This document shows, one piece after another, positions 1 through 7,187 of a DNA stretch of 54,374 bases. Position 1 is the stretch's first letter, and every line of letters begins with the position of its first letter. Source of the stretch: CAYLJO01 sp964383905 (GTDB lineage Bacteria > Acidobacteriota > Blastocatellia > Pyrinomonadales > Pyrinomonadaceae); contig CAYLJO010000008.1 of assembly GCA_964383905.1 (NCBI GenBank), forward strand, positions 1 through 54,374, given 5' to 3'. The notes beneath the pieces were generated by a model. That model was not told where the DNA came from, made no database searches, and saw only the letters and a list, made by a program, of their open reading frames with translations. The translations under genes were made by a program, and so were the position numbers.

Positions 1-48
1 TTCGACAACCCTCAAGCTACCACTTCTGGGGCACCCTTTCATATAGCA

Positions 49-55
49 GTTAGGC
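49..55 (+). other. attC-like R' core (GTTAGGC)
   Basis: The heptamer GTTAGGC, followed by GC, sits just upstream of the first gene and equals the right core of the complete attC-like site at 646-728. It is likely the 3' end of an attC belonging to a cassette that lies mostly left of the window. I could not pair a left half in the 48 bases available, so this call rests on the core and its position. Confidence 0.4.
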
Positions 56-103
56 GCTTGATCGTTAGCTCGTAAAAATCGCTAGAGGAGAACGGTTGTT
101 ACA

Positions 104-613
104 GTGAGCTTCCAGTCGGCACGCACGATTATTGCCGCGGTCTGCCTCTGGATTGCCATCCTGCAGGCGGCTGTTTCGCTCGGCGGCAACGTGTTCCAGA
201 TGGTCGTCATCGACCCCGTATGGAGCGCCTCGCCGCCCGAATCCACCCGCGCGTTCTTTATCGGTACGCCGTACTACGAGGCGCTGAAGAGGTTTCACTT
301 AAGCCCGTTACTCTTCGTCGGCCTCTTATGCCTGCTCGGGTCGCTCGCCTTGTATTGGAATGTGCCTGTTAAGCGCAACTGGATTCTGCTGGCCGTCGGC
401 ATCCAGTTACTGATACTCATCGGCACGGTCTTTTATGTCTATCCGATAAACGACGTCCTGATCCTGCGCGGCGGCGTGGGTCTCGACCCGGCGGCGGCTC
501 AAGTCTTGGCGCGCCGCTGGCTCATGGCCGACCGGATACGCCTCGTCTTCAAGCTGGCGGTCTTCCTATGCCTGCTGCGTGCGCTGAGTCTCCCGGCGGG
601 GTTCTTACGGTAA
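104..613 (+). CDS. four-helix membrane protein, DUF1772-like (putative)
   Basis: A 169-residue integral membrane protein with about four hydrophobic segments (near residues 7-30, 65-85, 92-115 and 143-165) and a conserved-looking loop after the first segment. Size and layout resemble the DUF1772/anthrone-oxygenase-like family, but no catalytic motif is recognised, so the function is unknown. GTG start at 104 preceded by GAGG at about 84-89. It is the first gene of a forward series and lies between an attC core at 49 and a complete attC-like site at 646-728, so it is probably the open reading frame of an integron cassette. Confidence 0.6.
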   Translation: MSFQSARTIIAAVCLWIAILQAAVSLGGNVFQMVVIDPVWSASPPESTRAFFIGTPYYEALKRFHLSPLLFVGLLCLLGSLALYWNVPVKRNWILLAVGIQLLILIGTVFYVYPINDVLILRGGVGLDPAAAQVLARRWLMADRIRLVFKLAVFLCLLRALSLPAGFLR

Positions 614-645
614 TAGGTAATTTCGCGCGTCCATATCGAGGCCGC

Positions 646-728
646 GCCTAACATTGCATGCACCCGACAGCGATCTGGTTGATTCTTACAAAGTAGGTAA
701 TCAGCGGCGGGTGATGCTGGCGTTAGGC
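646..728 (+). other. attC-like integron recombination site 1
   Basis: An 83-bp imperfect palindrome. The R'' core GCCTAAC (646-652) is the exact reverse complement of the R' core GTTAGGC (722-728). Inside, GCAT-g-CACCCG on the left pairs with CGGGTGATGC on the right and leaves one unpaired G, the extrahelical base expected on one arm of a folded attC. A weaker inner stem TGATT/AATCA closes the variable terminal part. Orientation places the site 3' of the gene at 104-613, as in a gene cassette. Confidence 0.75.
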
Positions 729-755
729 TGCTATGTCTAAAGAGGGAGACTCGGT

Positions 756-1721
756 ATGCATCGAACTTTTATCGTCGGAATATTGGTGCCTCTGCTCGCG
801 ATCTTGGCCCCGTCACGCACATGGGCACAAAGCCTCAGGGTGACCCTGCTGGGGACCGGGACGCCGATTCCCATAGTCGAGCGCTTCGGCCCGAGCACAT
901 TGGTCGAAGCCGGCTCAGAAAAATTGCTCTTCGACTGTGGGCGCGGCGCGCCGCTGCGCCTGTGGCAGCTTCATGTACCGTTGAGCGCGGTGACCGTGTT
1001 TTTCACACACCTCCACTCGGACCACATCGTGGGCTTTCCTGATCTCTGGTTAACGGGATGGCTCCCGAACCCCTTCGGCCACCGGACTGGGCCGATGCGC
1101 GTCTATGGACCAGCGGGCGCCAAAGCGATGGTCCAGCATCTTGAGGAAGCGTATCAGGCCGACATTCGGATCCGCATGGCCGACGAGAAACTCCCGCGTT
1201 CGGGGGCAGACATTCTCACCACTGAGATTACGGAGGGCGTGGTCTATGAAAAGCACGGCATCAAGGTGACAGCGTTCGAGGTAGATCATGGTGAGTTCAT
1301 CAAACCGGCGTTCGGCTACCGCGTCGACTATCAGGGACACTCCGTCGTACTCTCCGGTGATACGCGTGTGAGCGAGAATCTTATCCGGTTGTCCAAGGGA
1401 ACGGACGTATTGTTTCATGAGGTCGCGGCGGCGAAACGGGAGAATCTGAATACATCGGAGGCGGCGCGCCGAATCCTCGGGCACCACACGACGCCGGAAG
1501 ACGCGGGCAGGGTATTTACCCGCGTGTTGCCCAGGCTGGCTGTGTACACCCACATCGGGTTGTTCTCAACCGACCCTTCCATTGCCGCCCCAACGGTGGA
1601 GGATCTTTTATCGCTTACACGTACGACCTATTCAGGGCCGCTCGAAGTTGGAGAAGATTTAATGAGTGTTGAGGTGGGAGACAGAATCACGGTACACCGG
1701 TTCACACCGCCGCCGCATTGA
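756..1721 (+). CDS. exported metallo-beta-lactamase-fold hydrolase (RNase Z-like)
   Basis: 321 residues with a signal peptide (about residues 1-24, ending near TWAQ). The MBL zinc signature THLHSDH lies near residue 88, with further metal-ligand candidates at EVDHGEF (His near 179), LSGDT (Asp near 202) and YTHIGLF (His near 267). This order matches the RNase Z/arylsulfatase-like branch of the superfamily, but export argues against tRNA processing and for a periplasmic hydrolase of unknown substrate. The ATG is preceded by AGAGGGAGA. The gene is bracketed by two attC-like sites, so it looks like a complete cassette. Confidence 0.8.
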   Translation: MHRTFIVGILVPLLAILAPSRTWAQSLRVTLLGTGTPIPIVERFGPSTLVEAGSEKLLFDCGRGAPLRLWQLHVPLSAVTVFFTHLHSDHIVGFPDLWLTGWLPNPFGHRTGPMRVYGPAGAKAMVQHLEEAYQADIRIRMADEKLPRSGADILTTEITEGVVYEKHGIKVTAFEVDHGEFIKPAFGYRVDYQGHSVVLSGDTRVSENLIRLSKGTDVLFHEVAAAKRENLNTSEAARRILGHHTTPEDAGRVFTRVLPRLAVYTHIGLFSTDPSIAAPTVEDLLSLTRTTYSGPLEVGEDLMSVEVGDRITVHRFTPPPH

Positions 1722-1807
1722 GGCTAGTTAATGGCTGAGGCAGTGGCTAACACGTGGCCAACACCAGGCGCTCTATAACTGCCTGTCGGGGTTTACCGCA
1801 GCCAGCA

Positions 1808-1919
1808 GCCTAACAAGCCGTTCGACCGGAGTCGCCGCCAGCGCCTTTGTCAGGAAGCTGATCTGGTTTCATCATGGTCTTTCGTTTCGGCGGCGGTCCG
1901 GTCAACTCTGCCGTTACGC
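1808..1919 (+). other. attC-like integron recombination site 2
   Basis: A 112-bp imperfect palindrome. R'' is GCCTAAC (1808-1814) and R' is GTTACGC (1913-1919), one mismatch from perfect complementarity. The left arm GTT-c-GACCGGA pairs with TCCGGTCAAC and leaves one unpaired C, again the extrahelical base of an attC. Further in, GTCGCCGCC and GGCGGCGG also pair. It follows the MBL-fold gene directly. The rest of 1722-2255 shows no convincing gene. Confidence 0.7.
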
Positions 1920-2255
1920 GTCAGAATCTATATTCGAGCTAATAATCCGGCAATAACACAATCTATTGCGGTTGCTCTGACACAGCACACGATGTATGCG
2001 ACGGGTGCAATTCTGTATGAAGAGTACACGCGCACGTATAGAATGTCAATACGAAGTGAAGGTGTGGGCCCGGTTTCGGATGTGCCCGGCCGAGTGTATT
2101 CTTCTGTGGATCCTCTGCGGGCGCGTAACGGCTCCTGACTCAGCGCGCGCGAATTATTCCGTTCGCCGTCAGGCAATGCCGGCACGAAGCTGACAGGGGA
2201 TTCGGTATGATATACGGGAGCCGGACTGGAAGAAATCTCTCTCAAGCTTCGTCTA

Positions 2256-4160
2256 ATGGTTGATGCCTCGACACCTTACCGGGACAAACTAATGATGGCG
2301 GGAAGATCTCGTTTTCGGCGCTTTTCCACAGCTATTGCCATGAAATCTGTCACAACTCCCGCGCTGGCAGCCTTTTTTCTTGTCATCGCTTCGGCTTCGC
2401 CGTCCGTATTCGCGCATCAAGAGTTGCGCCCACACATATTTTATGAGATTCGCGTCGACCCGGCCGACCTGTCGGGTTTCACCGTCGAAATGCGAGTCCG
2501 TAGGGCCGGCGACACGGTGCGTATCGCAATGGCTGCGCATCCGGAATACGACGACCGCTATTGGCGATACGTCGAGAATCTCAGCGCCGAGTCGCGTGGT
2601 GCGAGGCTCACAGTCACGCGCGAGGAAAATACGCTGTGGCGCATCTCAGCGCCGGGCGGTGACCTGAATGTGAAGTACCGCATTCATCTACCGCCGCAAA
2701 CCACGCCAACACGCGCCGCATGGCGGCCATTTATCTCACCGGCGGGTGGACTCGTAGGCGACCTGCACTCACTCATGTACGTCGTTGGCGCGACATCGGC
2801 CCCCGCGCGCGTGACACTCGACATCCCGGGTGGTTGGGCAATCGCATCCGGACTCGAGCCCACCCATGATCCGCGAACATTTGCCGCTTCCTCCGTCGCG
2901 CTGCTGCTCGACTCGCCCATCGCCATCGGCCAATTCCGCCGCTGGGATTTCGCGGAGAAGGGGGTGCCGCACACGGTCGTATATTTGTCGCAGCCGGACG
3001 CGACGCCCTTTGACTCTGTTTCTTTCATCGCCGGCATTCGACGGCTCGTGAGCGAGGCCCTCAAGATCTTTGGGAAGCCGCCTTACCACAGTTACACGTT
3101 TATCTACCAAGACGGCGCGGACGGGGCGCTCGAGCACCTCAATTCCGTCACGATCGGTGCGAAAAGTCAGAACCTCGCGCAGGGACTCACGGGTGTCTTT
3201 CAGATTACCGCCCACGAGTTTTTCCACACGTGGAACTTGATGCACGTTCGCCCGGTCGAACGCGTTGGCGTGCGGTATCGTCCCGCGGAGCAGACCTCGG
3301 AATTGTGGTGGGGTGAAGGCGTCACCATCTATTTTAGTGACCTGCTGCTGCGGCGCGCAAAGCTTCCGGTATTTGATCCGACGCGGATCGCGCGCCTGGA
3401 GTACGAGATCGCGGATTATCTTCTCACACCGGGCTACTCGCGCATCTCGGCCGAACGCGCCAGTCGTGCGAGCGGCGACCCGCCTGCACTAGGCGATGAC
3501 TTTGCCAGCGTCTATCTTCAGGGTGAGCTGCTCGGCGCCATGCTCGACCTGATGATCCGCGAGGCCACGCACGGGCGGCGCTCACTCGACGACGTGATGC
3601 GCACGTTAAGCGACCGGTTCACGCCGCAACACGGCATCAACGGTCGCGACATCGAGCGCGCGGCGCACGACGTTTGCGGCTGCGACGCCCACCCGTTCTT
3701 CGAATCATACGTGCGGGGGGCACGGCCCATCGATTTTGACCACTATCTGCGAGCAATCGGTCTGCGCACGCACGTGTCTTGGTCGCCGGCGCTCGGCAGC
3801 GATCGAAAGCCCGCGCCCGACCTGCGGATCTTTGCCTTTATGACGCCCGAAGACTCGGGGCCGAAACTCCGGCTCACGAATCCCGACAGCGCCTGGGGCC
3901 GCGCTGGCTTGCACACGGGTGATCGCCTGGTCTCGCTCGACGGACAAAGGGTCGCGACCGCGACGGATTTCAGGACCCGGCTCGGGCAACTTCGCGTCGG
4001 CCAGACGGCGCGGTTGGAGATTATGCGCGATGGCGACGTGTCAACGGTGGCAGTCCTGGTCACCGGTTACGACCGTCCGACCGTCCGGATTCAGGAGATT
4101 GCAGACGCGACGCCCGAGCAACTGAGATTACGAGCGCGGTGGGCTGACGGCGAGCCGTGA
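2256..4160 (+). CDS. M61-family metallopeptidase with PDZ domain
   Basis: Up to 634 residues. An internal ATG at 2340 would give a cleaner signal peptide (through the cluster ending SPSVFAHQ), so the true start is uncertain among 2256, 2292 and 2340. The zinc motif HEFFHTWN (HExxH) is near residue 320, followed about 30 residues later by WWGEGVTIYFSD, whose Glu is the third ligand. This is the glycyl-aminopeptidase (M61) arrangement. A PDZ domain occupies roughly residues 530-615 (GRAGLHTGDRLVSLDGQRV). It is a periplasmic peptidase probably acting on peptide N-termini. It follows attC site 2 in the same orientation, but no attC was found after it. Confidence 0.88.
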   Translation: MVDASTPYRDKLMMAGRSRFRRFSTAIAMKSVTTPALAAFFLVIASASPSVFAHQELRPHIFYEIRVDPADLSGFTVEMRVRRAGDTVRIAMAAHPEYDDRYWRYVENLSAESRGARLTVTREENTLWRISAPGGDLNVKYRIHLPPQTTPTRAAWRPFISPAGGLVGDLHSLMYVVGATSAPARVTLDIPGGWAIASGLEPTHDPRTFAASSVALLLDSPIAIGQFRRWDFAEKGVPHTVVYLSQPDATPFDSVSFIAGIRRLVSEALKIFGKPPYHSYTFIYQDGADGALEHLNSVTIGAKSQNLAQGLTGVFQITAHEFFHTWNLMHVRPVERVGVRYRPAEQTSELWWGEGVTIYFSDLLLRRAKLPVFDPTRIARLEYEIADYLLTPGYSRISAERASRASGDPPALGDDFASVYLQGELLGAMLDLMIREATHGRRSLDDVMRTLSDRFTPQHGINGRDIERAAHDVCGCDAHPFFESYVRGARPIDFDHYLRAIGLRTHVSWSPALGSDRKPAPDLRIFAFMTPEDSGPKLRLTNPDSAWGRAGLHTGDRLVSLDGQRVATATDFRTRLGQLRVGQTARLEIMRDGDVSTVAVLVTGYDRPTVRIQEIADATPEQLRLRARWADGEP

Positions 4161-4295
4161 TCAGGCGAATCCTTGTAAGGAACTATCCTTCAATATTACG
4201 CAGGCAGGGATATCCCTGCTCCATCATTCCTCCAGAGGTTTTTCAAGACAGGGCCGGGGGAGTACGGCGCCGGCGACCGGTTCCGTGGCATCCGC

Positions 4296-4871
4296 GTGCC
4301 TGTATTAAGGAGACTCGCGGCTCGATATCAGCAACTCACGCCCCGGCAAGCTGAACAACTGCTCCGGTCCCCGTTTCACGAGGACCGGTTGCTCGCTTTG
4401 CTGATCCTCATGCGCCTCTACCGCAAAGGTGACCAGCCGCTGCGGGCGCAGATCTACGAGTTATACCTGAAGCACACAAAGTTCATTAACAACTGGGACC
4501 TGGTTGACGTCTCGGCGGGGCACATCGTCGGCGCGTTCCTGACGGATAAAAGTAAGGGGCAGCTCTACATCCCGTCTGAGTCAAGCAGTTTATGGGAGCG
4601 CAGGATCGCTATGATGGTGACATCGCACTTCATCCGGCGGGGTGAGTATCAAGAAACGCTCAGGATTGCGGAACTGCTGCTGGGCGACAAAGAGGACTTG
4701 ATTCACAAGGCGGTCGGCTGGATGCTGCGCGAAGTGGGCAAGCGCGACCCGCGGAGTGAAGAAGAGTTCCTCAGGGTGTATTATAAGCGGATGCCCCGCA
4801 CAATGCTCAGGTATGCTATAGAGAAGTTTCCCCCGCGCGAGAGACAGAAGTATTTGCATAGTGAAATCTGA
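4296..4871 (+). CDS. DNA alkylation repair protein (AlkD-like), N-terminus disrupted
   Basis: A HEAT-like alpha-helical protein of the AlkD DNA glycosylase family, recognisable by SPFHEDRLLALLILMRLY and HTKFINNWDLVDVS. The first usable start (GTG 4296) lies inside the family: upstream in the same frame, from a stop at 4176 to 4295, reads SFLQRFFKTGPGEYGAGDR, a conserved N-terminal stretch, yet it contains no ATG, GTG or TTG. The true beginning is therefore in another frame or lost, so a 5' frameshift or truncation is likely. It starts 135 bp after the M61 gene. Expected role: excision of alkylated bases; activity is doubtful with the missing N-terminus. Confidence 0.75.
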   Translation: MPVLRRLAARYQQLTPRQAEQLLRSPFHEDRLLALLILMRLYRKGDQPLRAQIYELYLKHTKFINNWDLVDVSAGHIVGAFLTDKSKGQLYIPSESSSLWERRIAMMVTSHFIRRGEYQETLRIAELLLGDKEDLIHKAVGWMLREVGKRDPRSEEEFLRVYYKRMPRTMLRYAIEKFPPRERQKYLHSEI

Positions 4872-4943
4872 TGACCGAACGCTTAAGATGCCGGAAGATT
4901 TTTCTGATCTGGCCAGGAAGCCTACCCATATCTGGAGCATGAG

Positions 4944-5546
4944 ATGCCTGCGCAACTATCATTCGCTCCCACTCGCTCGGCTGTGCTGAGCATGGATTAC
5001 CAAACATCCATCGTGTCCGTTTACGCCCAGGACCAAGCTGATCTGCTGGCGCGCGCTCACAGCGTGCTGGAGGGCGCGCGGGGTTCCGGGGTGACTGTCA
5101 TCCATGTCCGGGTCGGATTCCGCCCCGACATGCCGGAGGTCAGTCCGCGCAACGTATTGCTCGACGCCATCAAGTCCAATGAAAAACGGCGGCAGATGTT
5201 TGAGGATGAAGCCGGCGCGATTCACCAGGAGGTCGCGCCGGAAGGAGATGACATCGTCGTCACCAAACACCGGGTCAGCGCCTTCGCGGGCACTGATCTC
5301 GATCTTATCCTCCGCGCGCAGGATATTGACACGCTCATCCTCTTCGGGATCGCGACCAGCGGCGTGGTGCTCTCCACCCTGCTCCACGCTGCCGACGCGG
5401 ATTATCGCCTCATCGTCATCAAAGACTGCTGTACCGACCTCGACCGTGCGGTGCATGACTGCCTCGTTGATAAAGTCTTTCCGCGCCAAGCCGCGGTTGT
5501 GACGGCGAGCGAATTTCTTGGTGTCTTGAAATCAATTCAGGGATGA
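4944..5546 (+). CDS. isochorismatase-like hydrolase lacking the catalytic Cys
   Basis: 200 residues of the isochorismatase-like alpha/beta fold. The catalytic Asp is in VLSMDYQ near residue 18 and the Lys in VVTKHR near 107. The nucleophile region reads GIATSGVVLST (near 148), with Gly where nicotinamidases and carbamoylases have Cys. In this family a Gly at that site is seen in true isochorismatases, which do not use a Cys nucleophile, so a non-amidase reaction is possible. Substrate unknown. Start ATG 4944 follows TGGAGCATGAG. Compare the intact Cys in the nicotinamidase at 38742-39299. Confidence 0.8.
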   Translation: MPAQLSFAPTRSAVLSMDYQTSIVSVYAQDQADLLARAHSVLEGARGSGVTVIHVRVGFRPDMPEVSPRNVLLDAIKSNEKRRQMFEDEAGAIHQEVAPEGDDIVVTKHRVSAFAGTDLDLILRAQDIDTLILFGIATSGVVLSTLLHAADADYRLIVIKDCCTDLDRAVHDCLVDKVFPRQAAVVTASEFLGVLKSIQG

Positions 5547-5668
5547 GCGCGCGTTGATGGCCGAGCGCCTTTTTATGGCGGGTAACAAAAACCTTAACCG
5601 GCCGCTTTAAGCCGTTCGTCCCTCAACAAATTCTCACCGCTCTGGATTAATCGCGTTGGCCGCTGAAT

Positions 5669-5675
5669 GTTAGGC
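5669..5675 (+). other. attC-like R' core (GTTAGGC), left half unresolved
   Basis: GTTAGGC followed by GCC, the same core as in attC site 1, located just before the tetR promoter. Upstream CGGCC (about 5597) and GGCCG (about 5658) could pair, but spacing to a GCCTAAC-like left core is not canonical. The stretch 5547-5668 is otherwise empty. It may be a degenerate attC marking a cassette boundary. Confidence 0.3.
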
Positions 5676-5684
5676 GCCAGGCTG

Positions 5685-5713
5685 TTGACTGAAACGGCCG
5701 TTTCATGTAACGT
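5685..5713 (+). promoter_or_regulatory. tetR promoter with palindromic operator in the spacer
   Basis: -35 TTGACT (5685-5690), a 17-bp spacer, then -10 TAACGT (5708-5713). The spacer contains most of a perfect 16-bp palindrome TGAAACGGCCGTTTCA (5690-5705), a likely autoregulatory operator for the TetR protein encoded next. The ATG at 5721 is only seven bases past the -10, so the transcript would be leaderless. A further GTTTCATG half-site overlaps the start codon. Confidence 0.65.
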
Positions 5714-5720
5714 CTGTTTC

Positions 5721-6305
5721 ATGAGAGTTCGTGGTGGCGGGCGGAAGGAAGAGATCTTGAGCGCCGTTGTCGATTACATCTTGCAGCACGGCGTCAGCGA
5801 CCTCTCCCTCCGGCCCCTCGCCGGAGCAACCGGGACCCGGGCGCGCCTCCTGATCTACCACTTCGGGTCCAAGGAAGCATTGATCATCGAGGCGATGGGT
5901 CACATCCAGCGCCGCGCCCAGCAAGGCTTCCTCGCAGTGATCGGCAAGCGTACCCCACGGGCGCCCGGCGACCTCGCCCGCCGTTTCTGGGCCTGGGCCA
6001 CTGACCAGAAGAACGAAGGCATTGCCCGCCTGTTCTTCGAGGTTCATGGTCTCGCGCTGCAGAGTCCCAGACGATACGCAAGCTATGCGCAAGAGTCGGC
6101 GGTGAACTGGCGGGAAATGGTCACGAGTGCACTGCCGCAACGTGGCAGTCCCGCGCGCCGGGAAGCAATCGCCACCGTCATAGTTGGCGCGCTCGACGGC
6201 CTGCTGCTTGACTATCTTTCGACGGGTGACCTTGCTCGCACTTCGCTGGCACTCAAACTCTTCGCCGCCGAAATTGACCGGTCAGTTAAAGGGAGGAAGA
6301 AATGA
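5721..6305 (+). CDS. TetR-family transcriptional regulator
   Basis: About 194 residues from ATG 5721. The N-terminal helix-turn-helix is clear: ILSAVVDYILQHGVSDLSLRPLA then LIYHFGSKEALI (residues about 10-55). The rest is the helical ligand/dimerisation domain. I chose 5721 over an in-frame ATG at 5667 because the promoter and operator lie between them. The stop overlaps the next gene by four bases, so the two form an operon and the regulator probably controls its own promoter and the downstream membrane protein. The ligand is unknown. Confidence 0.88.
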   Translation: MRVRGGGRKEEILSAVVDYILQHGVSDLSLRPLAGATGTRARLLIYHFGSKEALIIEAMGHIQRRAQQGFLAVIGKRTPRAPGDLARRFWAWATDQKNEGIARLFFEVHGLALQSPRRYASYAQESAVNWREMVTSALPQRGSPARREAIATVIVGALDGLLLDYLSTGDLARTSLALKLFAAEIDRSVKGRKK

Positions 6306-6697
6306 AGCGGGTCATCCTTCTAGGTTTTATGATCTGGCTACTGGCTTCCGTGGCGCTGCGTTTCTGGGGCCAGCACCTTTTCAATCCGGGAAGTATCTTC
6401 TCAATTGGAGGGCTCCTGGCCAGCTCGGCGTTACTGATGGTGTGGCTGCCACGCTGGCTCTTTCGCCGCCAAGCGATCCCGCCTGGCGCTCGCGCGCTGG
6501 CCGCCATTGCGCTGGTCGCGCCCGGGATGCTGCTCGACACTTTTAGCGCCATCTGGTTTCCGGTGGTTTTCCCAAATATCCGCCCTGACGCCGGCGCGCT
6601 CTTCGGCGGGTGGCTGCTGTTGTGTAACGTGATGGTGTTGATCAGCGCCGCGTTCAGCGATTCGGCAGCTAACGGGAAGGCACGGCGCGGAAATTAA
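6302..6697 (+). CDS. DUF5367-like small membrane protein
   Basis: 131 residues with about four transmembrane segments (near 3-20, 35-52, 63-83 and 97-118). The pattern, including MLLDTFSAIWFP after the third helix, resembles the DUF5367 family. It overlaps the tetR stop codon by four bases (ATGA), so translation is coupled and regulation by that TetR is likely. Function unknown; pairs of a TetR regulator and a small membrane protein are common in integron cassettes, which fits the upstream attC core. Confidence 0.65.
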   Translation: MKRVILLGFMIWLLASVALRFWGQHLFNPGSIFSIGGLLASSALLMVWLPRWLFRRQAIPPGARALAAIALVAPGMLLDTFSAIWFPVVFPNIRPDAGALFGGWLLLCNVMVLISAAFSDSAANGKARRGN

Positions 6698-7187
6698 GCT
6701 TCGGGGTGAACGATTTAAATCCGATCAGAGAGGATGGTTTATAGCTCGCGCCAGAGGGGCGGCTATATAATGTTCACGTTGAAATACCTGGATTAATTCT
6801 ATCAGTTGTTCACTACCAGCCGTTTTTTCTCTCGGCGCTCTTCTGCAGCGCTGACCCTTCAAAGCTCACTTAACAATAGCAACAGTGCCGCCGCACGCGC
6901 ATCAATTGCCAGGCGGCGTGTTACCGGCAGAGTGCCCATCGTGGCGGCCTAAGATTGCCTACTCCGCCATTATTCAATAGAATGCCCTTGAAACAAGGGC
7001 AGCACCAGGCCACGAGCCTGGTCGAGGGTGTGCGCGGCGCCCGTGACACTCAACAGTTGATCCTCGCAGGAGATTCGGCCGGCGGGCGGCTTACTCGAAC
7101 AACTGCCGGCTAAATCGTTAGCAACTCATCTCAAAAATTTTCGATCAACGCGCATCAAATCTTAACAGGTCGCCGGCCGCAACGATC
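6698..7187. other. 490-bp intergenic region with two hairpins
   Basis: No gene is supported. Two adjacent inverted repeats are visible: TGCCCTTG-aaa-CAAGGGCA (6983-7001) and ACCAGGC-cacga-GCCTGGT (7004-7022). On the reverse strand an open stretch of about 50 codons without a start (stop near 6976) could be a gene remnant, but no family is recognised. No attC pair was found. Confidence 0.4.

Noticed and set aside
5580..5675. A third complete attC site
   Set aside because: The right core GTTAGGC is there, but no properly spaced complementary left core could be found, so only the core is reported.
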